Positions 13,063 through 24,932 of a stretch of 64,000 nucleotides of DNA are shown in pieces (the first letter of the stretch is position 1; each line of letters opens with the position of its first letter). The stretch is taken from positions 6,045,401 through 6,109,400 of the forward strand of contig OX359198.1 of NCBI GenBank assembly GCA_947172415.1, written 5' to 3'. Both the position numbers and the translations under genes were made by a program. The notes under the pieces are model-generated. The model saw nothing but the letters and a program-made list of their open reading frames with translations, made no database searches and was not told the origin of the DNA. This DNA is from Chondrosia reniformis. Lineage: Eukaryota; Porifera; Demospongiae; Chondrillida; Chondrillidae.

Positions 13063-16000
13063 CTATAAAAATGTTTCTTCTGGTGCCTCTTCGGAAGCCT
13101 CTGATTGTGCAACCTGTGGTACCTCTTGTGTAACTTGTGGTACCTCTTGTGTAACTTGTGGCACCTCTTGTGCAACTTGTGGTGCCTCTTGTGCAACCTG
13201 TGGTACCTCTTGTGTAACTTGTGGCACCTCTTGTGCAACTTGTGGTGTCTCTTGTGCAACCTGTGGTGTCTCTTGTGTAACCTGTGGTACCTCTTGTGTA
13301 ACTTGTGGCGCCTCTTGTGCAACCTGTGGCGCCTCTTGTACAACCTGTGGTGTCTCTTGTGCAACCTGTGGCGCCTCTTGTACAACCTGTGGTGTCTCTT
13401 GTGTAACCTGTGGCGCCTCTTGTGTAACTTGTGGCGCCTCTTGTGCAACCTGTGGTGTCTCTTGTGTAACCTGTGGCGCCTCTTGTGTAACTTGTGGCGC
13501 CTCTTGCGCAACCTGTGGCACCTCTTGCGCAACCTGTGGCACCTCTTGTGCAACCTGTGGTACCTCTTGTGTAACCTGTGGTGCTTCTTGCAAAATGTGA
13601 GGTGTCTTCTTCTTTGAGAACTTTTTGAAGATGTTTGATATGAATCTTGAAGACTGCAATGATGTAGAAGGAGGTAAGTGAAAATGTTAGCAGATAGTCC
13701 ATAGCTATGTGTGTATCTATACAGACAGCTTACTTTAGATTTTGTTTTGGTAGGTAAAGTAGGATTGGGCAAGAGACTATTAGACGAAGGATAATCAGAA
13801 TTTGAGTCTGCGATACCACTTGTGATGACTTCCTCTTGTATCTTATCTCCAGAATCAGTAACTATAGTGGCTGGCGGAGGGGACACCTACAAGGAAGCAG
13901 AAACCAGAAGCATCCTAGTAAAGGAGGTGGACCAAATACATGCAAATTTAACTCACTTTAGCAGATTTATTAGCCCCTCGAGCTGTTTGAATTTGAAGAT
14001 CTTGGCTTCCATTAGTAGACTTAGAGGCTGTACCTCCTGTAGGCTTTGGAGTCCACTTTGTTGCAGATTCGTTTCCCCTGAATGTACCCTCTTCTAAAAT
14101 ATCTGGCATGGATGAAGTACCATAGTCGGTACCATACAAGTAAGCAGTTATGGAGTCAGCCCTAGATACTCTGGGCCCAGTGGGGACATCCCTCTTTGTT
14201 ACCTGGCTGTGAAAATTACCGTCACTCTCTGCAGCTGATTTTGATGCATTTGTTTCAAGTGTACTAAATCCTTCATCATCAGTCACCTCTGGACGTTGGT
14301 GCATGTCAGGTTCAAAAGGCATGGACTTGCTGTGAGGAATGTAGACGTAAGGCTTTACAGTACGCTTACTCCATGGATCAGCAATTTGAACTGTCTTAAT
14401 CTTTTCTGTGCTACTGTTTAATGCTCTGAGTAATTTCTCTCTATGTAAATGAAGTGGATAGACATCCTGGCTTAACATTTAGATATATACTTTGTAGTGT
14501 GGGTTACCATGGAGATGGCCTCTTATATCATTTTTATAGTTTATTTAAAACTTTGACATAAAAGGAAGTAAAATTCAAATGTTAATGATGTCCAGTATAT
14601 CCTCCCACAAATTATCTCAATTGAATGGCTATATGAATATCATTAAGACTTACTCTGTAGTTATATTGGAAGTCTCATCACCAGAACTTTGCACTAAAAG
14701 GAAAACAGATAATGAGGAAAATACATTAGTAGATTCACCTGTAGTAATAACATACTCAGCCAGTAACTGTACAGAGACAATCAATATACATATAGTTCCC
14801 TATAGGCTTTTTACTCTAAAGTAGATGTAGCATGTTGAAAAATGGTGTTTTAGATTATTCTTATAAAATGATTAATGTGTGAGAGGCAGGGCAGCACTGG
14901 TTCTCCATTGACACTAGACCTGTGGACTGCTTCTATTTTTGTGATTGCATAATTGATTGATTACTGTCAGATGGTTGTGGTTGTGGGTATCACCAAGTTG
15001 TTAAATATAAGACCTTCCTTACCATCAACAGTGTCTGGTACATCCTTTACTGGTACAGGTCCAGTAGGACTCAACTCAACCTCTGAAATGTACAAAAAAT
15101 TATTGTTTTACGTGTACTTATTTGTTTAAATATAAATACTCATAAATGTGATCATAAAATAGATGATACATCTTGCAAATTTGTAATATATAACTGGAAA
15201 TGTTCACACGATTAAGCTCTACCTACCTTGGGGCTCTACTTGCACATGAAAGCACCGAGACACACTTCCGACAGCATTCTGCACTGTACACACATAGTAG
15301 CCAGTATCTCTCATTGTACAGACAGGTATCTTAAGGAACCCAGCTGACGGAAAATTATAGTGTGAGTCTACAAAATAGACAGTACGTACACACATTTAAT
15401 TCAAATAAGCGTGATGAGTGATATATATTACAAGGAGGATTTGTCCCCTTAAATGACTGCCTACTCTATACAGATTAGATTAACTGAAAAATATATTACA
15501 GCTATGCATATAATGTATAAGGGATGTTCAAAGACAAACAATAATGCCTATATACATTAAGAAGTTTAACTTACTATCTGAGGTAATCAGTACTCCGTCG
15601 TGCCGCCATTTATAAGAAGGAGGGGGATCCCCTTCTGCGATGCAGGACAGAAGAAGAGACTTCCCTTTGTATGCTCTCACATCATCCTCTGAACAGCTCT
15701 CCACACGAGGAGGAGTCCCTTGATCTGTCAAACAGAAAATAAGAGACAGCAAATTTAGTGATCACAGTGTAAACTTAGATGCATCTAGTGTATGTATGTA
15801 TATTTTTTAGAGTAGGCATAGCATGTAGGAAAATGTGTGTTAGGTAACCTTCAAAATTATACATAAAAGGAAATAGTTTGTTGTGTCCTAATTCATTACT
15901 ACAAACATATTTACAGTGTATATAGTCCATGTTTACAATAAGAGTCATGAATATCATTATAGTGGGTTGACACCCACTATAGGGATGTCTAACAAAATAG

Positions 16001-17645
16001 TTTAATAAATGACCATAAGAGGGTTCACTTCCGAGGTCATTGTGAGAGTGACTTACAAAGTTCTGCTGTCCTCTCAAAAACTGGAGAAGAAGATGGAAGA
16101 TCAACTAACTTCTTCCCCGATTTCATTCCTTTTGACCTGCTAATAACATCCACAGATGAAGGCCGTGATCTTCTCTTTTTCCCACCAATTCCAGACCCTC
16201 CTGAAGTGGCAGAAGATGGACGATTGGATGGTTTAACCTCACTCTTCATCTCCACGTCTTCAGAAGAACTTGCATTTAGAATGTGCTTCTGCGGGGTACT
16301 GCCAACTGATTTTTTGTTTTTGTCTATCTCGTCAAGCAATTCCATGCTTGGTACGTGAGTCATGCCGCCAACTCCCAACTTTTCAAACTTGAATGAAGGT
16401 GGCTGCTTTACTGGTGTTGGTTGGGAGGGTGAAGTAGGGGCTCCCCATGCTGCCTTGGGTGATTTCGTGGTCGCTGGCATCATTGCCTGATGTGCCATAA
16501 ATGGCAAACCCATGGTTCCCAATCCCATTCCAGGAAAGCTTCCCATTCCCATGTTAGGATACATTGTCATTCCCATGCCGGGATACATTCCCATTCCCAT
16601 TCCAGGGTACATCCCTATTCCCATTCCAGGATACATCCCCATACTCAGGGAAGGAAACATATTCAGCATTCCGGGATTAGCCAGCATTGGATGTTGAAAT
16701 GGAACTCCTAGATAAGACGGCATAGTGGGGAAGTTGGGATTGATAGGCCGCATGAAGACAGGCTGAGTCAAGAGCCCACTTGAGGGGTGGACTGGAATCC
16801 CTTTGGACTCAACTTTAGCAGTGGCTGGGCGCTGCTTTGTGTGGTTGGCATGTCTGTTTTTGGTCATGTAGGCATTTAGTTGATATGCATCTATTGTGGG
16901 TACGTTAGGGGGAGGAGTGAATGGAGTATCAGACAGAAACTGATAGGTAAGAGTGTTGTGGTGGTCTCTGCCAGATTGGGGGTAGTTAGGCCAAGATACT
17001 GACTGTGGTAATTTTGACTTTTGCTTAGCAGGCTGGGTGTGAAAATTTCCAGAAGATTTCAGATCATTTCCGGCATCCAACTCGCCTTCATCATCACTCT
17101 CTTGATAGAGTACATTTTTCTTGATTCCTGTTTGATCAGAAAGGAACGTTGGGACGAAATCGTCCGGTTCAGATTGGCTATCTTCAACTGGATAACTGGT
17201 CTGGAGGTCATCTTCCTCGAACCACAAGGCTACTTCGCCTTTTGCACGTTGACTGAAAAACTTGACCTTGGCCACACCCGTAGTCTGTTCCAGCACCGCT
17301 CCGTGCATCCAGCGACCCCTCTCTCTGTCGTAATACATGGCCGGACTGTGCTCCTTATAGGCTTCGCTCATCTGGAGAGTTAACGGCTTGATTTCTGCTT
17401 TCGGCGAAAGCCTGACGATGTTACTCTCATCGCTGTTCTGAATCTACATGGACGAAAACATACACGAAAATAAGTCTACATATAGTAATCTTGTATAATA
17501 CAAATTGCAGCAAAGCAGATAGTTTGACGTCACCGTATGCTGTAACTACCTTATAGACCTGCTTGGGTCCTAACTTCACAACAACAGCGCTAGTCCAGCG
17601 ACTAACGTCGCTCCTACGAACGTAAACTTGGTCACCGATTTGCAT
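13063..17645 (-). CDS. Unrecognised 1043-aa protein with one Ig domain and PQVxQE-repeat tail
   Basis: Nine exons join in phase: 17645-17550, 17443-16057, 15724-15575, 15367-15227, 15082-15023, 14693-14654, 14470-13957, 13886-13734, 13653-13063 (stop TAG). No signal peptide or membrane segment is visible, so the product is probably intracellular. The N-terminus (MQIGDQVYVRRSDVSRWTSA; later YYDRERGRWMHGAVLE) is rich in beta-strand-like W/V/Y patterns and could be a small barrel such as a Tudor or SH3-like fold; that is a guess. A Pro/Gly/Met tract (GMYPGMGMGMYPGMGM) and a basic segment (GGKKRRSRPSS) follow. One I-set-like Ig domain spans exons 3-4: LLLSCIAEG with the first Cys, YKWRHDG with the Trp, and DTGYYVCTVQNAVG. 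The last exon ends in about 27 copies of PQV(A/T)QE(A/V/T). I cannot name the family. Confidence 0.78.
13095..13590 (-). repeat. Translated 18-bp minisatellite
   Basis: About 27 units of 18 bp (minus strand: CCACAAGTTACACAAGAGG and variants) encode PQV(A/T)QE followed by A, V or T within the last exon of the Ig gene. The unit is a multiple of three, so copy-number change keeps the frame. The other frames are also open but lack upstream exon continuity. Confidence 0.9.
14793..14861 (+). repeat. Dispersed repeat, 3' fragment
   Basis: Only the distal part is present (GTTCCCTATAGGC through TGTTTTAGATTATT). It lies in an intron of the minus-strand Ig gene, between exons 15082-15023 and 14693-14654. 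Confidence 0.8.
15803..15850 (+). repeat. Dispersed repeat, short diverged fragment
   Basis: TTTTTAGAGTAGGCATAGCA and GTAGGAAAATG match the distal part of the family. The fragment lies in the Ig-gene intron upstream of exon 15724-15575. Confidence 0.5.
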
Positions 17646-17855
17646 TGCAGCAGTACGTCAGGGGAAGTTGATGAAAAATTTTGCTCAATCAACAGAAATT
17701 GTGTTCGTAGAACCGCATATAAACCTCCTATGTCCTGAAGCTTCTCTTGGTGTTTATACGTGAAATAACGACGAAATTATTAACATTTGTTGGTATAAAA
17801 TTACCATTTTATATAATGTTGTGTACAAAAGTAGTCAATAGACCCACCCAACAAA
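17646..17855. promoter_or_regulatory. Bidirectional promoter between the Ig gene and WDTC1
   Basis: Only 210 bp separate the two divergent start codons (17645 minus, 17856 plus). The core promoters and 5' UTRs of both genes must share this space unless upstream untranslated exons exist. I see no clear TATA box at a fixed distance. Confidence 0.65.
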
Positions 17856-20800
17856 ATGGCCACTGATTACTCGAGTGTTCAAAATGCTGTCTACCAAAGG
17901 CAGCTGGCTGTAAGCAAAGCGTTTTTAAAATTAGATTAATCCTTAACTCCTAGTTCTACCTAAAGGATTCTAATCTTTATTGTCTCTGTCCATTGCCTTG
18001 ACGTGTCTTTCTTTGTGCGTACAGTCTACACCAGAGGAACATTTGGCAGTCCACCGAAGTCTTCATTGCAGTTCGGCTCTGATTAATCGAATAGCTCTTG
18101 AAACCACATTGGAGGTGATGACGTTCTTTGAAATGTTCATTTACATTTAATTTTAATTTGCTTTGTGTCTGGAGAGACTTAATATACTGGCAATTGGAAT
18201 TCACTCTAAGCGCCTCGCTGCCTGTAACTTGTTATTCTGTGCACAATTTTGGACTCTTATTAGTCTTTCTATAACTGTGGTTTTTATCACCAAGTGGTTA
18301 AAGGTGCACAAGGTCCAGTGGAGAAGAAAAGAAGTAGGAGGAGAAAATCCTTGTATCTTCATCCAAAGCTCTCACTAGGCCTTTACTCTAAAGTAGACGT
18401 AGCATGTAAGAAAAGTGATACATGAGCTAGATTTTTCATGTGGCTTCATGGGGGCTTTCCCTCCTGTACAGGGCCATAATGGGTGTGTGAACTGCTTGGA
18501 GTGGAGTGCGGATGGTCAGTTCCTGGTGTCTGGATCGGATGACCTGCATGCCCTCTTGTGGGACATTGACCACCGTAAGGAGGCCACCAGACTGTATACA
18601 GGACACACTGGAAATATATTCTCTGTCAAGGTAATTACACATTACTATAATTAAATAATTTCTGTGTTGGCCACAATGTTTTAATACTGGACAGTTATCT
18701 CAAGTTGCCTGGTTCATAAGACATTGACTATGTAGTCCAGTCCAGGGGTCTACATGTAGTGTTTTATGATTATATTAGTGCTAGGTAAGTGTATATGTAT
18801 TAAATGAGTGTACAGGCTTACATAATTTACTTATACATGTATTGGAAATGGTGTTTATTTTATTTATTGGTACTCTGATGTGAGGTATTCTGTGTGTAAT
18901 CATTTTGATGGTCTATTTGTGGTTGATGAATTGAATTGAATTGAATTGAATTAAATGGGACCACTTAGCCAGTGCAGGCTACTTTACAGGGTTTCCATAA
19001 AATAAAAGTTAAATATGCATGCAGTAAAAAATGGTCTGTTTTATATCAGTTTGTTCCTGATACCAACAATTGCCAACTTCTCTCTTGTGCTGATGATCGC
19101 CAAGTACGTTATCATGATCTGGTTGCTAAGAAGACACTGAATGTGTGGAGCTGTAGTAGAGCTAGGGTGAAGCGTTTGGCAACTGTCAACACCGAACCCT
19201 ACCTTGTCTGGAGTGCATCGGAGGATGGCATTGTGAGGTATGTTGTTTGGTACATTGCCGATGTGAAATAACTGATTCTAACAGTTAACAGTGAGGGGTA
19301 GGAGTGAGGGGGTAGGAGTGAGGGGGTAGGAGTGAGGGGGTAGGAGTGAGGGGGTAGGAGTGAGGGGTAGGAGTGAGGGGTAGGAGTGAGGGGGTAGGAG
19401 TGAGGGGGTAGGAGTGAGGGGTAGGAGTGAGGGGTAGGAGTGAGGGGTAGGAGTGAGGGGGTAGGAGTGAGGGGTAGGAGTGAGGGGTAGGAGTGAGGGG
19501 TAGGAGTGAGGGGTAGGAGTGAGGGGTAGGAGTGAGGGGGTAGGAGTGAGGGGTAGGAGTGAGGGGTAGGAGTGAGGGGTAGGAGTGAGGGGTAGGAGTG
19601 AGGGGTAGGAGTGAGGGGTAGGAGTGAGGGGGTAGGAGTGAGGGGGTAGGAGTGAGGGGGTAGGAGTGAGGGGGTAGGAGTGAGGGGTAGGAGTGAGGGG
19701 TAGGAGTGAGGGGGTAGGAGTGAGGGGTAGGAGTGAGGGGTAGGAGTGAGGGGTAGGAGTGAGGGGTAGGAGTGAGGGGGTAGGAGTGAGGGGTAGGAGT
19801 GAGGGGGTAGGAGTGAGGGGGTAGGAGTGAGGGGGTAGGAGTGAGGGGTAGGAGTGAGGGGGTAGGAGTGAGGGGTAGGAGTGAGGGGTAGGAGTGAGGG
19901 GGTAGGAGTGAGGGGTAGGAGTGAGGGGGTAGGAGTGAGGGGGTAGGAGTGAGGGGTAGGAGTGAGGGGTAGGAGTGAGGGGGTAGGAGTGAGGGGTAGG
20001 AGTGAGGGGTAGGAGTGAGGGGGTAGGAGTGAGGGGTAGGAGTGAGGGGGTAGGAGTGAGGGGGTAGGAGTGAGGGGGTAGGAGTGAGGGGTAGGAGTGA
20101 GGTTATGCTTGTATCTGAGTTGGTGCGGTAGAGTGGTCCTGTTAAAATGGAAATCATTTTATTTACTTAGTGACTTTAATGCTAAGCACTTAGCACTGTA
20201 TACTTATACTTCTTTTCTCAAGTGTTGGTGACCCAACCTTAACCCTTTCTAATGGACACATTGCGTAATGTTATCATTAATTCCTACTGTCTCTAGGCAG
20301 TATGATCTCAGACATCCTCATACCTGCGGGGGATCAGAATGTCGCAATGCCATTATCGATGTACACCACATATCAGGAGAACCTCAGTGTAAATGTATTG
20401 ATGTGAATCAAGTTCGCACTGAAGTGCTTGCCATTGGCTGTAATGACCCCTATGTACGGCTGTATGACAGGAGAATCCTGTCGCCTGGCAACCCTCAGCT
20501 CACCAGAAACATGAGCTCCTGCCCCTCGTGTATGTATTATGTAGCACCCGGTCATATTACTGACAGCCGTAACCTGCAGCGGACATCTAAACCACCTTAC
20601 TCTACCACCTCAGTAACTTATGTCAATTTTAGTCCTGATGGCACTGAACTGCTTGTGAATATGTCAGACGAACAGCTGTATCTATATAGCTTAGTTAGTG
20701 AGGTTAACCCTATTCGTTATGACATCCACAAGGCTGATGTGGTCCAGCCCTCAAGGAGACACATTCTGCCAGTTTCCTATCAGATGAATGGCCAGAAGAG

Positions 20801-22565
20801 AAACCAAGCAGCAAGTTTGTTGCCTAGCGACCAAGAAAATCAAATTGATATGTGTGAAGATACAAATGAGCATAGTTTAGCTCCACAGCGCTCGACAAGT
20901 AAGAGTTCGAGGAGTGCCACAGTTGCACAAATACTGAGGAAGCAAGGAAATGATTGCTACAAAGCTAAAAGATATTTCGATGCTGTTCAAAAATACAGTG
21001 AAGCTATTTCCGTTAATCCTACTGAATCTATCCTGTATGCAAACAGGGCAGCTGCATTTTTAGCTAGAAAGTGGTAGGTATCCACCCATTCATCCACCCA
21101 TCCACCCACACACCTACCCATCCACCCACACACCTACCCATCCACCCATTCATCCACCCATCCACCCACACACCTACCCATCCACCCACACACCTACCCA
21201 TCCACCTATTCATCCACCTATTCATCCACCTACCCATCCAACAATCAACCATCCACCATTCACCATCCATCCACCCATCTACCCATTCACTATCCATCTA
21301 CCAATTCACCAACCATCCGTCTACCAATCCAGCCATCCCTATCTCTACAGGGAGGGTGATATATATGATGCTCTACGAGATTGTGAAACTGCAGTGGATT
21401 TGGATCCCTCCAACGTAAAGGCTGAGATGCGAAGGATCACCTCACTGGCAGAGCTGGAGTGGACAGTAGAAGCTCAGTCTTTCTTTGAAGCATTCAGTCA
21501 CTCAAAACCCAAAGGAAGCACCGATGTACAGAACATCAAGGCAAAGATGGATAACATTCTAAAGCAAAGAGGTAGACAATTATTCACAGCTACAGATCTG
21601 ATATTATACAAGCTACTGTCAGTATTGCATGTAAAGTAAAGGTTCCTATGAAAATGTAAATTAGGTATAATAGGTTACATTGATTATTCACATTTTTCAT
21701 CACAGCCATTGCCTAGGCTTTTTGAAATTAACTGTTCATAGTAATTTCCTATAACTATGCATGATAGTTTTCTTGCAGTATATATGTATATGAATATCTT
21801 TAAAAAGGTTTGATTTTCCAATTCTTTGAGCATTGAAAGACATTGTTTTGGTTTAGTCTCCCATAACTGATATTTTGACCCTGGAGTTCTTCAAAACACC
21901 AGACAAACCCAAAGTGTCTTTTTGGCACTTAAAATATTGGAAAATAAACCTTTTCAAAGGCAAGTTCAACAAGTTAGAAGAAATCCATATCAAATTGTAC
22001 GTGTAATACATCTATAGGCACTGGAAACGGTCACTCAAGAGACTCGGGACTACCAAGCAGTTCACTACAAGCCTGGGAGAAGGTCACAAGGGAAAAGTCT
22101 CGAGATTTTACAAAGCGTTTCTGTGGTCACTGGAATGCGCACACAGATATCAAAGAGGCTAGCTTCTTGGGACAAAATGGGGCTTATGTTGCAGCTGGCA
22201 GTGATGATGGCAATGTCTTCATCTGGGAGAAAAAGTCAAGCAAGCTGGTTCGTATTCTGAAAGGAGACAGTCAAATAGTGAACTGTATTCAGTGGAACCC
22301 ATGCAGATCCTTGATGGCCACCAGTGGGATTGAACACATTGTTCGCTTATGGCAGCCCAAAGGATTGCACAACCAAGAGCAGGTCATCCCTGAAGGAGAT
22401 TTTGCTGACGTATGCAAAAAGAATCAATCTTTGATGCATGTGAATCCATATGCTTACATGTTGATGCATATGGGATATCGGATTCCTTTCCGTGATGGTG
22501 ACCCAGACAACAACGAGAGAGAAGAGATCCAGGATAACCAATTTATGGGATGTCGGCAGAGTTAA
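17856..22565 (+). CDS. WDTC1: WD and tetratricopeptide repeats protein 1 (WDTC1)
   Basis: WDTC1 is a WD40/TPR protein. In mammals it acts as a DDB1-CUL4 substrate receptor in the control of fat-related transcription. Seven exons give 678 aa, almost exactly the length of the human protein: 17856-17909, 18025-18114, 18472-18630, 19050-19237, 20297-21073, 21351-21571, 22018-22565. WD repeats begin with GHNGCVNCLEWSADGQFLVS (about residue 49), then GHTGNIFSVK, VKRLA, VWSASEDGIVRQYDLR, LAIGCNDPYVRLYDRR and TYVNFSPDGTELLVN. A TPR block follows at about 370-460 (RKQGNDCYKAKRYFDAVQKY, YANRAAAFLARKW, DIYDALRDCETAV). C-terminal WD repeats are at about 547-616 (VAAGSDDGNVFIWEKK, LMATSGIEHIVRLW). The end (LMHMGYRI) matches the family. 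The start was taken at ATG 17856, which gives an in-phase first exon. Two introns are largely minisatellite. Confidence 0.93.
18310..18440 (+). repeat. Dispersed repeat, forward copy ending 31 bp before a WDTC1 exon
   Basis: GGTCCAGTGGAGAAG, ATCTTCATCCAAAGCTCTCA, TTTACTCTAAAGTAGACGTA and AGATTTTTCATG identify it. The following 30 bp are a pyrimidine-rich acceptor for exon 18472. Confidence 0.8.
19293..20101 (+). repeat. G-rich 13/14-bp minisatellite, about 60 copies
   Basis: The unit is TAGGAGTGAGGGG with an optional fifth G. It occupies most of the WDTC1 intron 19238-20296, with the G-rich strand as the transcribed-sense strand. Runs of four to five G recur every 13-14 nt. The 290-aa minus-strand open frame across it is an artefact. 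Confidence 0.95.
21076..21345 (+). repeat. CATCCACCCA-type degenerate minisatellite
   Basis: Interleaved CATCCACCCATTCATCCA and CCACACACCTACC units fill the WDTC1 intron 21074-21350, right up to the acceptor of the next exon. Confidence 0.9.
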
Positions 22566-24932
22566 TTTCTTCAACAATTAAATTTTGTGACTCATTCCAT
22601 TTATTTTTTATATATTGCGTGTATATATACTTGACAATACACTATAATAATATATCATTGTCATAACCCAAATTTGAGTAACCAATATTATGTAAGGCTG
22701 GCGTTACAGGCGAATGGTCTGATGTGTATATACATGTTATGTAAGGCTGGCGTTACAGGCGAATGGTCTGATGTGTATATACATGTTATGTAAGGCTGGT
22801 GTTACAGGCGAATGGTCTGATGTGTATAGGATCTAAGAGCTGTGGGATTAATGTATGGTCAGAGTGACATTGAGGATGCTGTCCTGGAATATATAGTGCC
22901 ATGAATCGGCTCTAGTGACCATTAAGAATCCCTGAGTGAGAGATTGACAGATTAATGTACATTTAGAGTTGTAACTCCATCCATTGGATAGACATGAAGG
23001 AATCTGTGAATCTGGTTTTCAGCTATATAATCCTATTATGTGATCATTTATACATGCAGGTTGAGTATAATGCAAAGATTAACAATTACTTAGAAAAGGC
23101 TTGCACTGTTAAGTGACTAATGCTTAGAAACTTAATGAATCATGCAGTAGATTGTAAAGTGAGACTTACAAACAAGAAGGTATTGTAACTCCCTAAGAAG
23201 TTGTTATTCAATTTGTTCATGACAAATACTGCCAAAACATGTTATTACATCAGCCACTGTCATGAACTCTTGCAGTGAAACAGTTGTACAGACTCAAGAA
23301 AGGTTTCATAATAATCCATATGACAAAGTAATTCACTACTTACAGCAGTCACAGATAGGTCCCGTTAAAAAGGACAACACATGCAGTATAGTGCACACCT
23401 CTACATAATAATAATGTATGTTTCTTCATTGTACATCCATTAATGAATTTGAAGAAACTGCCTGGTCTCAATTGGAATCAGTTGACAAGGTGAAAATAGT
23501 TTGTTCTACAAAGTGAGAGCCACATTAACTTTATCTTCAATTGAATGGTTGCCAGGGAACTGAACCTGGTTGCTATGGAGATTTTCTATATATTCAGAAG
23601 TAAGCAAGATGTACAATGAAAGCACACTTAGATTTGCTTTATTTACACCTCAGATCGGCCACCACACACCATAACCACTCCCCCAAATGAGTGTAACCAT
23701 AGCTGGAATGGACCCTAAAATCAGGTATATATACCAGTTGGACAAATTTAATCTAGGTCATTTAAATTATTTCTCTACCTAAACCTGTTCAAAAGTTTTC
23801 ATGTTTCTGTAGGTACTTAGATAATCTATTTGCTTTTAGTCTTCTTGAATATACATGGTAATTACAATGAAATTAATCTACTAACTAATGTCAAAGCCAA
23901 TAAACTTCAATAATCTTGCTCAAAGGGATTGTACAGTTTCATAGCTACAGTAGTGAGGCAAACTAATCTATAGAATACAGAGAATTTGATAAGCCTGTAC
24001 TACACACCTCCCCCAACTGACTAAACTATGGTAACTAGGAGTTACTAGTTAATGGGTCTGGTAGACATGCTAAATCTTGCATAGTCCCATTAGACAAATG
24101 TATTCCAGCTGCAGGTCCTTTTACGGTAGTTATACTCACTGCTGAATCCATGCAAATTTCCCTTGATCCAATTATACTTTCTTTCACCACCTGAATGGGT
24201 TAAGCCAATGATCCCCTACCACCCAGTCCTTCTTCCTTCGTAATTGGACATGTTGCTAGGTAACTGACATTTTTATTTCCATGACAATTCTTCTGTAAAC
24301 AGATGAATATATAGCAAATAAAGTATGGGTTGTACAATAGGCCAATTACATGTGTAATCAAACGTTAGACATTACATTTTAAACAGTCTCATAAGTAAAT
24401 TTCTTATACATGAGGTAAATTAATGATGCTAATTTATATGCGTTGTAACTTAAAAGGAAAACAAACATTAAAAACATTAAAGCTAATTCTCTAAATAAGA
24501 TAACCTACCAATCAGTGTAGCGCTTTTAACGCCAAAGTTCTTCAAACTATAATTAACAACGGCCATTTTGGATTTACAAATTGATTGAGCAATATATGCC
24601 AGGAGAATCAATTAGGTAATGTACCTTGTTAGACTGCGTGTAAGCCGTCAGGCACAGTTTAGCTACGCACGAAAATACGTTAGCTTAAAGTACAATCACT
24701 CAAAGCGTTTATTAATACCTTGAGGAAGTTGCAATTATTGTTACCTTTATCCTTGATTCTCAATGGACTGTGTTGTTCATATATAACACATGCCGCTTGA
24801 CATGTCAATGCATGCGCTCGCAAGAGCTTGTGTAGAATAAAATTGTTTAATTATTGCTGAAACAATTAGAGGTTCATTCAAGTACTTCTATTCATGGGGT
24901 CACTGGACATTTTATGATTTGCTCCGCTTAAT
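22566..24932. other. Gene-free stretch downstream of WDTC1
   Basis: No open frame with family resemblance or splice structure is visible in these 2.4 kb. The contents are AT-rich unique sequence, a 49-bp triplet repeat at 22688-22832, and the left target-site copy of the transposon at the end. The WDTC1 3' UTR presumably occupies the start. Confidence 0.6.
22688..22832. repeat. 49-bp tandem repeat, three copies
   Basis: The unit, starting TATGTAAGGCTGGCGTTACA, recurs at 22689, 22738 and 22787 with one substitution in the third copy (GGCG to GGTG). Near-identity suggests recent expansion. Confidence 0.92.

Noticed and set aside
13017..13886. Alternative frames across the 13-kb minisatellite (RHHRLHKR-, TGCTRG- and plus-strand NLWxLLC-type)
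   Set aside because: Only the PQVxQE frame continues in phase from the upstream Ig-gene exons and ends at a stop in unique sequence.
19285..20157. 290-aa minus-strand open frame of SLLP/HSYP repeats
   Set aside because: Translation of the 13/14-bp G-rich array in a WDTC1 intron; no gene structure.
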